Shown here piece by piece: positions 36,429-49,400 of a DNA stretch of 64,000 nt. Origin of the DNA: Dipylidium caninum (Eukaryota; Platyhelminthes; Cestoda; Cyclophyllidea; Dipylidiidae); contig QEYB01001217.1 in NCBI GenBank assembly GCA_017562135.1, forward strand, positions 310,001-374,000, given 5' to 3'. The notes under the pieces are model-generated. The model worked only from the letters and a program-made list of their open reading frames with translations, was not told where the DNA came from and did not search any database. The translations under genes and the position numbers were made by a program. Position 1 is the stretch's first letter, and every line of letters begins with the position of its first letter.

Positions 36429-38779
36429 TCAGCATTCAAAGAAACCAATCGCCGCCATCATCGCAACACCGAGAACAACACCAGCGAGTTCGGCCGCCGC
36501 CTGTCTTATCCGTCCGGCCCTCTTCGCAGCGTGTCGCCGCTCGTTCATCTGCTGGTCAGCAAGTAGATCTGGTAGGACCGACACTAGGGCGATGTAAATA
36601 AACCCACCGGCAGTAAAAGGGAGTAGACAGGTAGTAATACGTTCGGGCGAGAGGAGAGCGAACTTGTAGGTAGGATCATTACTACTCATTCCAACGCCGG
36701 CTACGAGTAGGCTCAAACTAGCGCCAAGGACTGCACCCAGAGCGGTAACCAGTTGGAGGAGCATAGCCTAAATAAAACATAATGCCACTAACTAAAGAAC
36801 CCAATTATCCAGGAGCCAACGTCGAAACAATGACTTGCTTTCAACGACCTAAAAACACTGATTGTCATATATCTGAAGAAAATACATTCTTTTGACTAAT
36901 TTGAATATTTATTTGGGATGCTAATTTACTTCCATTATCAACCTTGATTATAAGTACGGGATATCGAAGTATGTTCCTTTCCACTACAGCCGTAATATCA
37001 TGAGCACGACCATAAGTTCATTTTAATAATTTGGTAAATGCTCTCGTTAACATCCGTTACTCAGTGTTAACCGTCTTATATGGAATGATTTTAACTCGTC
37101 TTTTCTAACGATATATACACATGGGAAAAAAAACCGGCTGAAATGGAGTGACATGGTTGCATACAGGATTATGTCATCACCAAACGTTTTGTTGCGTTTT
37201 CCAACACACAATTCAAAACCGCAAGCGAAAGACATTGGCATTGATAATTATAACTGTTAAAAAAGATGACGTGCTAAGAATAGAATCATATGAAAAAACA
37301 GGAGGTAAATGAAATTAATATTAAGAAAACCACCAGAAATGTATATATGTATGTGCTACCTTAACGATAGGAAAGTAAAAAAGTTGTGGAAGAACACACC
37401 CGATAGACGCCACATCCGGACTTGATAAGAATAGCATAATCGCCGATTTCGTGAGGAAGCTCGTGGATTAACACAGTTAACGTTGTGACGTAGCCCACGT
37501 TACGACTAATCAGGAATGAACCAGCTAAAATTTAAAGCAGAACACTTCGATAAGCTAACTAAACATGCATTTAGCCCAATTGACATCAAAATTAAGTATT
37601 CCATCGGGGAGCCCTTGTAATCAATAAATATCAGAGAAAAAAGAAAGTAGCCACAAAGAGCAAATTAAAACGCAAAAAACAATGATTGCGCAGAGAAGAT
37701 AAATAGAAGAACCATATGAGATAAAAACACTTTTTAAGAAAAAAGTAAGATCTGTGATCAGATGTGAAAAATTTTGGCCTTAAAGAACGTACAGATTGCA
37801 ATGCCGTCAGTAAAGTTGTGCGTAAAGTCAGCGGCAAGGTTCAGATAGCCATCAGTGGACATGCCTAAAGAAAGTGGTTAGATTTAGTGCATAAAACACA
37901 GAACATTTGCATCGTATACAAACCCAATTTGTTTTTGGTCTTATTTCCGTTAGATGTATTGGAGATGGAAGGATTACTTTTGACGTCTCCTGGTTTGGCA
38001 GTCTTTTGTTTCTTATCTCCGTTTTCGTGAGCCGGCACCCCCATGAAAATGATCATGGCTTCCCCGCAGAAACCGAAGAGACTTGTCAATAAACAAAAAT
38101 GCAAAAATTCCAAAAATGACACAAAGAAATACATGGGTATTTCCATCCCACAAGCTGTGCGAATGTGCATGTGTATGGTGGTCATCTTCGGTGTGAACGC
38201 CCCCTTGTGTATGAGAAAGAGCATGGGGAATTAAGTGGAGAAAGGCATCACCCAAGAGGCCTCCTGCTGCAAATCCAAGAAGGATTTTTAGAAAGTCGCG
38301 GTGTTTATTGAGGTCGGGAACAAGAAGAAGGAGGACAAATGGCGCTACACTGATGCTCACAACTGAACCAATAGTGTCCATCCATAATTCTTTCACATGT
38401 GGTTTTGTATCTTTGATACGATGATAGCCGTCCTCATGGCCTTGAACTTGATTGTGGTGATGGCCATGTTCGTGAAATTGATCCATTTCGTAACCACGGC
38501 TGTGGCCAGGACCATGAGAATGGCTACATAACGGACATATAGTATGCTTATCACACAAATGAACTTCTACAGAAGACTTAAAATAGTACTACGGTATTTC
38601 TACGTATGTAAAATAAAATAGATTACCCAAGTATGTCAAGCTTAGTGTTGTATTCTAAAGACACTAATTTCGGATATCGGCAAATCGCTTAGGCACCTTT
38701 CAAAGTCTCCCTCAGAATGAAGAGCAGCGCTGGTATAAGCTAGTAAGAAGACAAAAAGACCGAACGCCACGTATCGCAT
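36429..38779 (-). CDS. SLC39A7: SLC39A7 (ZIP7/KE4/Catsup) zinc transporter, five exons
   Basis: Minus-strand exons: 38665-38779, 37924-38566, 37793-37864, 37400-37524 and 36429-36767. ZIP7 releases zinc from the ER/Golgi to the cytosol. Exon 1 begins [20 protein letters not shown], a signal peptide. Then come His-rich tracts ([22 protein letters not shown]), membrane helices with [16 protein letters not shown], a second His cluster ([11 protein letters not shown]), helix IV with [17 protein letters not shown] and helix V with the zinc-site motif [17 protein letters not shown]. The end is [20 protein letters not shown] and a final helix. Splice phases close except within exon 2: summed coding length is one base over a multiple of three. 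The frame changes in the TM3-TM4 loop near 38037-38041 (five G on the sense strand). A 49-base intron or an extra G would both repair it. The exon 1 donor (GTGTCT) is weak. Confidence 0.9.
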
Positions 38780-39384
38780 CTGCAACAGACGGACTATGTG
38801 GAAAACGGGACAATGGTGACGCAAACCCTAAACGGGGATAACCCTGACCCAAAAAGTTTGCTTCTGGTTAGGTAAAACAAACGCGGAAGCATGGATATGA
38901 AACAATGCTGTTGCTGTTCCCCCCGTACGGACATAACTTATCAGATTTTTAAGCATTTGCGTTCTTTATTGAAATATAGTTATTTTCTGAAACATCTCTA
39001 TCATAAAGCATTATGCAAGGCCGGCCACAAAAATGACCCAAAAATTTTCGAAAGAGTATCTATCACTGCGCAATCTAGTGTTTACATTAGTTTTTTTGGT
39101 TTCCTGGTTAAACTTCGTTAGACCCAGGTGACAGTGTAAACTAACGTGAGCAACACGCCCAACCCTCGCCAGTTTATTCAATTATCACAATGTCCGAAAT
39201 CGTTGAAAACCTCAGCCAACACAGCCACAAAACCGAGAAACAGTCCTCAAACCTTCCTATTCTATGAGTCAGATAATAACACTCAGACTAACCTTTTTTT
39301 AATAAGACAGAGAAAATGGGAATGCACTAAAGAAGAATGTCTGAATTTATACATGGATTAACTAAAAGGCTGTACAATTGAAAA

Positions 39385-42300
39385 CTACTTTTTAATTCTT
39401 TTACGATGATTCCTCTCATCACCACCGGTATCAGCACCACGCTTCCTAACATTTAGAGGGTTACGGGGGTCATAGAGATCGTGGCGATCCGGATCGTCTA
39501 GAGATGGATCCATGACTCTCCGCGCTGGTGCTGGTTCTTCAGAGACTAGTTTGCAGCGTAACCTATAAAAAAGAAAAATTCGGACTACTTCATATAGCCT
39601 AAAGTTGAGGACTAAAAGACCACGAAATGAAGCACGAGTGAATTATAAGCGTTGTGGACAAGAACACTCGATAATTAAATACCGGGAAGGAGTGATATTG
39701 TTAGGTAAGAAGTATATTTGTCGATAATAAATCACCTATACCAAGTGTCGAGCACAAGAAAATGAATTTACCAATCGGTAGGATCAGCGCCAGGTGCTTT
39801 ACTTTCATCAAATTCCTTTTTCGTTACGGCCGACTCGCCGTTTTTTGACTTATTCAATGCACTCAAAAGTCGGGACTCAAAACGATTTAAGAGACTCATT
39901 GTCTGGCCCTCCCTGTCCTTACGCTAAAAAAGGGAGGAAAGAATAAATAAAAAAAGCATTTATATATTTAAAAACAGCACAGAATCAGGGCTGAAGCATA
40001 TGGTCCTTAAGGACATGGTGAAACTTATCAATCACCCATACAGTTTGTTTACAGTTTAACTAATTAGGCCTATAAATGGTTGTGGAATTAACAAAAGGAA
40101 TGGACGATCGATCTTAGGAAAAGGTAAAAATTACAACGAAATCGGGTATCAATGGCAACCCTCATTTTCTGTACCACTTTAGTAATTTTGTAGGGAAAAA
40201 AATTTTCAACGAGGGATAACAATAGTGGGACTAGTGTTAATCAGGAGAATTCGCGGCATTATCAAATGAAATAACTGAGATTTAATTAAAAGTTAGAGTA
40301 AATAAATCCCAAGACGGATAGAACAACTGACACGATTGAAAGCAATCACAGACTACGAGAACTTTCTGATACAAAGCCAATCAATCCCAGTTCCGCCCCG
40401 TGATTTTTTAGATTTCGTGACGTGTAAGGCAAAGCACCTCAACTTCATGTGCTAGCTTCATACAGATAACGAATGGTTATTGCAACGACGGATAAAAACA
40501 TACTCTAAACATCCGAGAAAACCAGGAGCGTGAAACGTAAATGCTTAACAAATAAAAATCCAAAACAGAATAACATCACATTATACGCATACAACCATGA
40601 ATCGTGCCACCGAAATGACGAAATTAACTACTGGGGTAAAGAAACGATCAAAGTGAATAAAAAAGGATAAAGCTAAAATGTAAGCACGTGGCATTGACAA
40701 AAGTGTTAAAGGTGTAACGAATTTTAGAAACGGAAACAGCCAAATATTAGGCAAGCGCCAACCAACCTCTTTATTTTTCTTTGCCCTAGCTCGATAACTT
40801 GCAACCTCATCGGCGAAATTTTCGACCATAGGCTGAGCTGAGGCCTTCGCTATGCCCGCAGCAACTTTTTCACGTTGTTCAATTTCCCAGGCTTCGGCAC
40901 GCTCCGCTTCCTCAGCCTCGCGTTGCGCTCGGGTCTGGGCTACTAATCGCGCAGCCTCTGCGGCCGCTGCGCGTTCCTTCGATAATCGAATCGTGCGCGC
41001 GATGTCTCGTTTCACCGCTTCCGCCTCCGCACGTAATCCCTCCCTATCAAGTTAAATCTCCACAAATAAATTAGCTGGTCAGCTTTCCCCAGGTAACTAC
41101 AAATTTTACATTCTGACAGACTATCTGATTAGTAAGTGTCCTTAACTGAAAAGATGGACAAAAGTATTTAAGATAGATTTTAGATCATCAAATCATTTTT
41201 CCTTTGATAAGAGGGTATCAAACTCATCCTTCAATCAGTTGCTAGCCATGTTACCAAAGTAGTGAAGTCCAAATCGGCAGCTTTGGCCATCAATACGAAA
41301 ATCGCTTACTAAATAGTCGAAGTTCATGAACTTTAAAACGAAATGGGTAAGTACTCAACTATTAATTCAATAACAAGCTTAACATTAAGGTTTACGAAAA
41401 AGTACTGTCTTATAACCAAACATAAAATCGATAACTTGAAACGACCAGATTTTTAACATGCAAAAATTCAACTACGCTAAGAATATTAATGCAAATATAC
41501 ACTTGTCATGGAGGAAGCAATTCGAAATCAATCACAACGTACACGATTAGCAATGTTGCTGACAAGAGGTTACGAAACTAGCGCATGCCAAAGTCACATA
41601 AAAATATTTCGAGAAATATCTTAGTAAAGGCACGATATGACAGTTAAATCAAGACAGACATCAAGGGGTTACGTAATACTCACATCTTCTTTTGCTTCTC
41701 CCTCATTTCTTCCTCAGTCTCGAGTCGGGAAGCTAACTCACGTCTACGCCTACGGGCTTCTGCCTCGGCTTCCAAGAGTGCGGAATTCTTTGCTGTAATT
41801 TCGGCGTCATTATCAGAGATTGAAACAGCCTCTTTAGAAAGTCTATCATCATTCACGAGATCGTGAGCGCTTTTTCCACGAGAGCGAAATTTCTGGAACC
41901 GGTGGTAAAAAAGAAAGGTCGAATCCAACCTCTTCAACCTTAGATACGATCTCATCTTCTTCCTCTGCCTCACTTCCGAATGACAACAGAGAAAAGTTCC
42001 TAAGATGTACAATAAATGTCGAGAATGGACTGTACTTAGTGGCTTTCGCAGTAGGTTGGGCCTGCTCCACACTGGTTTTTTTAAATTTCAGTTGACGAAG
42101 AACGATATCGTCATATGGGTTTAAAATGACCTATACGAGTTATAACAATTAGACTTTACTGTAGCCCTCAATATTCTATGCAATCTTGTGGGTTGATCTC
42201 CATTAACGACATCTACCTCCGCCAATCGCAGCATGTTAAAGAGCGTATTGCCAACTACACGTCCAAAAAGAGTATGTTTCCCATTTAGCTCAAGAGCCTC

Positions 42301-42695
42301 GCCAAGAGTGAAGAAAAATTGACTTCCATTACAGTTTGGTTCAGGGCATGCCATGCCAAGCAGACCTCGGCGATTGAAGGACAGGCGAGAGTGACTCTCC
42401 GTCTGAGCACAAAACATATAACTCGAATTAGAAATGAGAGTACCTTAAATGGAGCTCCATATATGCTTTCCCCACCATCGCCCGTGCCAGTAGGGTCACC
42501 ACCCTGAACGATGAAGCCTTTCACGAGCCGGTGAAATGCGGTATCATCATAGTACCCTTCCATGCATAATTGTACAAAGTTTCTGCATGCCAGTGGTGTC
42601 TCTTTAGACCAGAGCTCAACTTCGATATCACCAACTGTTGTAGTAAGAATAACTTTTCCATTGGTCGCGGGTTCAGTTATATAAATGTTACTCAT
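39385..42695 (-). CDS. CWC27: CWC27 spliceosome-associated cyclophilin, eight exons
   Basis: Minus-strand exons: 42444-42695, 42160-42402, 42036-42130, 41930-41999, 41684-41892, 40767-41043, 39772-39923 and 39385-39562. All join in phase to 491 residues (human 472). CWC27 is a peptidyl-prolyl isomerase-like scaffold of the activated spliceosome, paired with CWC22. The cyclophilin domain shows MSNIYITEP, GDIEVELWSKE, FHRLVKGFIVQGGDPTGTGD, GGESIYGAPFK and NGSQFFFTLG. ALELNGKHTLFG has Glu where active cyclophilins have the cyclosporin-contacting Trp, as in human CWC27. The tail has NFSLLSFGSEAEEEDEIV, a charged Ala/Arg/Glu coiled coil, QTMSLLNRFESRL and DLYDPRNPLN followed by a basic end. Introns are 29, 36, 37 and 41 bases in the 5' half and up to several hundred later. 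A possible small gene starts 190 bases upstream on the other strand. Confidence 0.93.
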
Positions 42696-42885
42696 GAACA
42701 GGCAGGCCGAGGGGAGATGTGAAATTGCAGAGTAAAACTAACCAATGACAAATTAGGAGTAGGTTTTAATAAAAATGTTTTGGACGATTTATGCAAAACA
42801 TAACAGTTTCGAGTAAGAGCACAGGTGACTTTACAGATGAAACAAAATATTCGAATGCTGACAAAGGCATTGGCGTAGTGATTTG

Positions 42886-43293
42886 ATGGAACGGGAAACA
42901 ATGTTCTTAAGATGGCATAATGCTAGTTTGTTTAGCCAATCCGACCTACTTAAAATTCCCAAGCGAAAAGTATGCGGCTTTGTAGTTTTTAACACACTAG
43001 GGCTTTCCGTGCTGCTTGTTTTTGGATTTATGCTGGCCATTCTTATCTACCCGAAGTCGATGCGATTAATGTCATCAGCTACCTCACACATGTGTCTGGG
43101 ACCACGCAACCTGAATTGTTGTATGACAATACGATTTCGAAATACATCCAAAGTCGAAACTTATTTAATTGTTATGACCACTTACAATAACGGCCTGAAA
43201 TCTGCTGATCACACATGTTTTACATCAACGCCCAAAATGAACTGCGCATTGTTAGCCCCCCAGCAAACACGCGCATCTCACGCAAGTCGATAG
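42886..43293 (+). CDS. Hypothetical small single-pass membrane protein
   Basis: An ATG at 42886 opens 135 residues with one strongly hydrophobic segment (VCGFVVFNTLGLSVLLVFGF then MLAILIY) after a basic flank (KIPKRK), ending at TGA 43291-43293. It starts about 190 bases from the CWC27 start on the opposite strand, as in a shared promoter. After the membrane segment the +2 frame also looks protein-like (EVDAINVISYLTHVSG), so a splice or frame change near 43052 is possible. No family recognised; coding status uncertain. Confidence 0.3.
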   Translation: MERETMFLRWHNASLFSQSDLLKIPKRKVCGFVVFNTLGLSVLLVFGFMLAILIYPKSMRLMSSATSHMCLGPRNLNCCMTIRFRNTSKVETYLIVMTTYNNGLKSADHTCFTSTPKMNCALLAPQQTRASHASR

Positions 43294-44485
43294 AATACTG
43301 AATCGTTGCTGATAAATAAATTTCGCTATAGGGGAGACAGTTATGCCTTCTGAACACATCCGTTGGGTTCATCACCTCCCAACACGAGAAACCCTGGGAG
43401 AAATAGGTTTTCCATAAATTCCAGCTAATTTCGTCATGAAAACTATTACACAAGCAGAAGCGCTTGAACTACTCTTTTGATACTTTTCAACTCAGGGTTC
43501 CCAAGATAACACGTGTTGAATCTGGGAAATGGAGAAGAATTAGTGGGCAACATACTCCAGAGACCAACACATAAATGGAAACACAATAGGTCGCAGAATG
43601 GTGCATCAAGTTATTAATGCTTAGATCACACGGTAGTTACCAGAAATCGATCAATTATAATACACCTTCCTAACTGTAAAATTGTTTCCCTTATTGCCCA
43701 TTATTTGGAGCTATGATTTAACTTGAAACATTGCTTTACAAGAGTCAAACTAGATATATATATAGTCCGCACAATTTCTTCGAGTTTGGGGCTCTTACCA
43801 TTTATTTGTGGATGCATGACAAGTTGACCAGTATAAATGTCGCACAAAATTGCCTCATAAAAAACTTCCCAACTATAGTACTTTGCGATAATGTCAGCAG
43901 CCCAATAGTCCAACTCCAATGCTTTCTAAAACTTGATCACAAAAACCCACAAGCTATACCACAGCCACGGGTGCTAAAAGCCTCCGCGGAAACGGCACGG
44001 AGTAATGGCTATTCGCTTAACTGTAATTAAGCTTATCCTTATAACTACATTATGCATTAATGGGCTACTTGAATGTTGTTGTCTGATTTGCGCGAAGCAT
44101 ACGCGCTACGCACGTATTCATAATAATAAATAGAAGAACATCGTCACCACCTATGTTGTGAAGCCCATCTCCCGTTACCGTCTAGTTTTATCTTTGATCT
44201 GACCGACAATAATTAACACAACACGCTGCAACGAATTATGCATACAATCGCTCAGCTATCACGTAAATTCCTAGCATTTTACAACTCTGGTAGTATATGC
44301 CTCTGTAAAAGTCGAAGTTAAGCTTTTTCCTCGCTTTCAGCTGCTTTACACAAAGCATTACAGCTTACAAGATGTTTCTTGTATATCGAGGTAGAATCTA
44401 AGCCTACACTGAGAAATATAAGACTGAAGTTTGCACGTTAGAAAAACTATTCTCAACAAATAAGTCGTGATACTAGTTTAATTTA
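43294..44485. other. Intergenic stretch
   Basis: AT-rich. Short open frames on both strands near 43700-44030 without recognisable domains; nothing else supported. Confidence 0.5.
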
Positions 44486-45655
44486 CTAAACGGCATCATT
44501 TAAATTCGAGTCTAGAAGGTGTGATAAAATTGCTTCGCACAGTTTCACACGACTGTCATCATACTTAAACAGAGTAGGAAGAATGCTTTGTACGTAGAGA
44601 TCTGCATTCAGTTGGCCTGAATTCTTTGGGTCGAACTCAAAGTGAGCTCCACTTAAGACCAGAGTTCCTTGGCCAAATTTTCGCGTCGCAATGGCTGGAC
44701 TTTCTAGATAATGGCTGCAAGGATAAAAAACCACATATTTCAAATATTCATATTCATAAAGGGAGAAAAAAAACCTAAGTATCACTAATATGTACGAATT
44801 AATCGAAAGGCGCATTGAAAGTGCGGCAAAATGGAAATCTTACTTCACTTTATTAAACATCTACACATTATTGGTTCCTAAACAAACGGCTGCATCATGA
44901 TCTCGAATCAAAATAAATAGACCTTACTATGTGTAAAGAATTCTCGCCCCCTTATGCGAATGACTGAGGAAGTGGCATCCCCCATTGAAGTACCGCTGAG
45001 ACGGAAAGTCTGGTGTTTCGGCGTCAAAGGCATTTAAAACTGTAGAACAACAACCAGCATCAGAGTTGTAGGCGTAAGACTTAGATAATAGTCCTTCTGT
45101 GATGTTTATAATACTACAATTGGTCCCAGACATGGATCTGGGGAAAAAAAATATGAAAACACGAGATGGTCATATTAGCCAGAACAATTGTAGTTATTGC
45201 AATACGACCGTATACAATGTCTTAATGGGTAACTTACAGAACAATAGGAGAAAATACGATGCTCATTCACCTGAAAAAAAGTTGAGCTTTCCAATGTCAT
45301 TTACTTCCAGTGGTCCACCAATGTCGAATTTAGTATATGAAGAAGCAAGATATGCACCACAACATATACCAAGGTACGATCCACCAGACGAAACAAATGA
45401 ATGAAGACTTTCGAGACCAACGGAGCCGAGACTATTAACAATTCCTCATGCGAACCCACCACCGACAATACACACAAATTGATCTATTGAATAATGCATT
45501 GATAGAATCGGCAACATTTAGTCGAGTTATTTCAATCTCAGGAAAAACCTGACTGATACAACTTTGGCGCTGTTCAACACAAAGAGGAGCTGTTCCGAAA
45601 TCATCGTAAATCCCAACAGGAGCACGCAGCTCTATTACGGCCGCCAGACATATGA
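44486..45655 (-). pseudogene. BPL_N-type (biotin-protein-ligase N-domain, GATase1-like) gene with broken reading frame
   Basis: Blocks on the minus strand: about 45510-45655 (FIICLAAVIELRAPVGIYDD, resembling a signal peptide plus first strand), 45271-45483, 44928-45137 and 44486-44714. They carry family hallmarks in order: FVCIVGGG, FVSSGGSYLGICCGAYLASS with the nucleophile-elbow Cys, the G-P-L-E-V strand, AYNSDAG, RYFNGGCHF and FGQGTLVLSGAHFEFDP. Such domains occur at the N-terminus of some biotin ligases and as stand-alone proteins; no ligase catalytic domain follows here. Damage: no in-frame ATG for the first block; a frame shift between ITRLN and FVCIVGGG; an in-frame TGA right after GGGFA; and exons 45271-45483 and 44928-45137 differ by one base in phase next to a T7 run. 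The last two exons join cleanly. Decay fits best, but assembly errors are possible. Confidence 0.6.
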
Positions 45656-46011
45656 TAAATTACGGCTCTCAAAATGGACAAAGGAAAAGGGTTAATTGAA
45701 CATTATTGTAATTGATAGAGGAGAAACAAATGACTCAGTAAGGCCACATGTAGAGATAAAAGCGAAAAACACAGTTCGAATTGGACTGAGCTTTTATATT
45801 TCTGTGATAGACTTAGTTGGGCTATTCTCTTAGATGGGACTTCAATAAAAGCAGAAGATTTTGCTTATGGTATGCAAAATGATCACACGGTAGTTCCCGT
45901 TGTCATTGAATGAGAACCTATAAAAGTATTTTAGGTCTTTATGGGGTCAAATAATGATATGAATGAACATCATACAAAATAAACTATGAAACTATCGGAA
46001 AAATTCACTGC

Positions 46012-46248
46012 CTATAACGTATTTGAATGAATTCGCATTGGGGGGTTTTTCAACTCTTCCACCAGCCATTCAGCCTTCAAACTTCTCATGGAATTTGGGC
46101 GTCGATATATCAAATTGCTGATCTGCTGGACTTCACTCCGTATGATACAACAACGGAACCAATAATTTGACCTGAGTATAGTCATACCACTTTGGCGTGA
46201 CCAGGTCTCCTCCTGCGCCAGCAACTTGTTCCTAGTCCGGATCACATG
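46012..46248 (-). CDS. Possible terminal exon of an unknown minus-strand gene
   Basis: After an acceptor (TTTTTAG at 46249-46255) the minus strand reads 78 residues to a stop, beginning HVIRTRNKLLAQEETWSRQS and ending NPPMRIHSNTL. The peptide is basic and looks helical (RSEVQQISNLIYRRPNSMRS). No family recognised. Upstream exons should lie at 46260-46480, between it and the divergent CARMIL gene, but none could be fixed. Confidence 0.35.
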   Translation of the reverse strand, partial: HVIRTRNKLLAQEETWSRQSGMTILRSNYWFRCCIIRSEVQQISNLIYRRPNSMRSLKAEWLVEELKNPPMRIHSNTL

Positions 46249-46487
46249 CTAAAAATGTGGCGATTAGTGCATTAAATCGTAGTTGAAAAATTAAAAAACA
46301 ATAACATGAACAAGCGTAAACTCCCGCAAACAAATTTTTAGTTATAAAGTGCAAATATATCAGAAAACAATAGCAACAGTGTGACGAACGCCATTTGACT
46401 AATGAGCTTTTGCAATTGTTTAATTTTGCCACCTTTCAGATGTGTCCTTGAACAATTTTACGAAAGGCGCAGGGGTGTTTGCGCGTC

Positions 46488-49400
46488 ATGCCAGGAACCA
46501 AAGTGAAAGAAAGCTTAAAACATATCAGGGGTGAATTTCGTAAAAATACACTATCGGAGTCATCTGATTGTAAACTGGTAATTATTCACTTGGTATTTGA
46601 ATTTCAGGAACCGTCACCAAACCAAATCATTTTTAACTTTAAAAAGCAACAGAAATTTGCCTCTGTATCCCGAAGTTGTTGGCATAAACAAATCTCGATC
46701 GCAGGTTTACACTTGTTGTAATATTACTCTCTTCGTAGTTGGAAGTCATTTTTGCGGATGGGACGTCAATATGTATTGCCGAACAACCCGGCAGCCACAA
46801 TCAGAAATATGCTGAAAACCTTTTATCAACTATCATTAATTTTTGGAAGAACTATTTCCCCAGTTACGATTTTTGGTACTATACGATAAGGCATTCTACT
46901 TTAGCTTCGATGCTATTCGAGTTGATGGTGATGATGCACTCCTACCTCCATCTAAAGATTTGTCAACATCCTTTGCCGAAAAGGAAATCATCCAGAGAAG
47001 CCTAAACTACTCAAATGAATTTTCTCCCCGTCCTATGAATGTTGAAGATGTGACTCAAATCTTTTTCTCATTTTCTTAGGTACTTGACTTAGTTAGCGAA
47101 GCTAAAGACAGATATTTAAAACTGTCTGAATATCAGTATCGTTTTCCTGGAACCACAATTGAATATCTTCTTTGTCCACTTCTCTCTATTCCTTTCTTCA
47201 CCATTCTTGATCTAAGCGATGATATTAAAGTAAGTAAAATTCATTGTTTACGATTTATTAATCCGCTTGTAATCAACATTGCTTCTTGTTCACAGTTGTT
47301 ACATTAAGATGTGTTTTTCAAAAATTTTTAAAGTTGGGCCAAACGTATACTTAATACAATTTTTCGGAATGTTACAGAATACAAAACTCGTTGATTTTTG
47401 TACTATTGGTCTACGAACGGACAAGGCACTTCGGTCGTTAATTGTTCGGAATGCGCAACTTAAAAGGTAGTATTCTTTTTGATTTTGGTAAAAGTAGCGG
47501 TTTCATTTACTTTTGGCGAGTGATATTGGAGCAATATTAATGAAGGTTTTGTAAACTACATGAGTTCTCCTTATCTATTTTGTAGGGAAAACGTTTGTTC
47601 CATTCTCGGAAGCCTCCCGGCTGGTTCCAAGCTTAGGAATTTAACCCTCTCCTTCCCTAAAGAAAGTTCGACTTCGACCTCTATTGGTTCTCTAAAACCG
47701 CAAATTTTTAAACGTTTGATTTCCCTCTGCATCAGTGGTGTAGATGTTCTCGAAACAATGTTCAAAGAGTTTATTTCTAAGAATGACTTATCAAGATATG
47801 AAATTTTACAACTACGACAGTTCGATTTGTCTCAGACGTCCATTACTCCTACGGTACATTTGATTTTTGTCGCTACTGATTCACGGCTACTAAATTTTAT
47901 AATGTCTTAATTTTTACCGTTATTGTCATTTACAATGGACTTTGGCCATTTGCGAGGACAAAATTTTTTTAAAATACTTCTTTTATTATTAACTCGTCGC
48001 ATATGGTAAATTACGTGTTCTATTGTTCCCTTTCGATATAAAGACCCTACAACACTTCTGTGCAATTGCATCACAACTTCGTGTGCTCCGTCTGAACAAT
48101 TGCGGTTTAGAAATATCTCAGGTACTTTGGTATTTCTTTAAGATGAAGGGTATTTTGTCAAAACAAAATTTCACAGACTGTGAATTTATGTTCAATACAC
48201 CATTAATGTCATCCCTACTTGTGTTTTAAGTCAGATATTAAAATTATCATAACTGTAGACTATTCCTGCAGACTGTGTTACTTTTGAAATTGAATTTTTT
48301 TGTTGAAAGGTTTGCAAGTTGTTGAATACGTCGAAGTGTGAACGACTTGAAGTGCTGAACTTGTCTGGAAACAAATTAAACGAAGATGACCTAGCTATAA
48401 AAGCATACTTCACTTCCCTGAGGTCCCTCCAGGTGCTCATTTTGAGGAGTATTAATGGCAAAAATATCTTGGACGGATTGAAAGTAAGGAATGTTTTGCA
48501 TTCCTTCATTTCTATACTCCGACATCACATAGGGGAAGTTATTTCCCTATATCTTTGCCCCAAACTGACACAAATCATTTGTTTTAAGCTCTTCTTTCTC
48601 AACCACGCCAACCTCTCGGCCCTCGTGCCGACTTAAAAAGATTTGTCGGTCGGATTTGTGCAGAAGCGTACCTTTTTAAGTCCACATATTGGACAAGCAT
48701 TCCAGCTTAATACAAGAGTTTCGACCTAAAATTTAACCATACCAAAGATCAGCCTCTGTTCCATCTTTAACAACCTCTATCATAGTACACAGCAATTTTT
48801 CATGCAATTGTATCAGTTAATTGCCGGTTCACGTCCCGGTTTCATGTTAGCGATTTGGGTTAAGATTCGAAATGTCATTTGCCATTTAAGCTGTGAATCT
48901 GTTAGACCCAAAAAATTTACTGGCTAGGGTGGTGTACAACGAATCCGTAATAATTACCTAAGCGACATTCACAACCTTCATCTTCTCATTCCTGCACTCA
49001 CAAATCAAGACTGCCTACGTCAGTCACCGCGGTGTTGAAGATGCCGAGGACGACTGCGTCGCGTCAGTTGAGGTTGCGTTCTCACGACCCCAAACCAACT
49101 CTGCTAGGATGTGAAATAAGGTGTATCACGATAAATCACGCCAACTGCTACTTCCGCGTGTGTCTGTGTGTATCGCAAAATACGGTATCGACACGAGTGT
49201 GCACCGAAATACTTTCTCTAAGACACTCATTCCATACGGTCCACTGATCCTAGGATCTGCCGATTCATTTCCCTTGAAGGATGCCATTAAATAAAGCCTT
49301 CCTCTCATTGAAACGCCTTTTTGAGTATAACTACGATAATTGTACATGATCCAAGTTTTCGTCCCCAAATAAGTTTATTCCGACAAAAGTGCTGACTATT

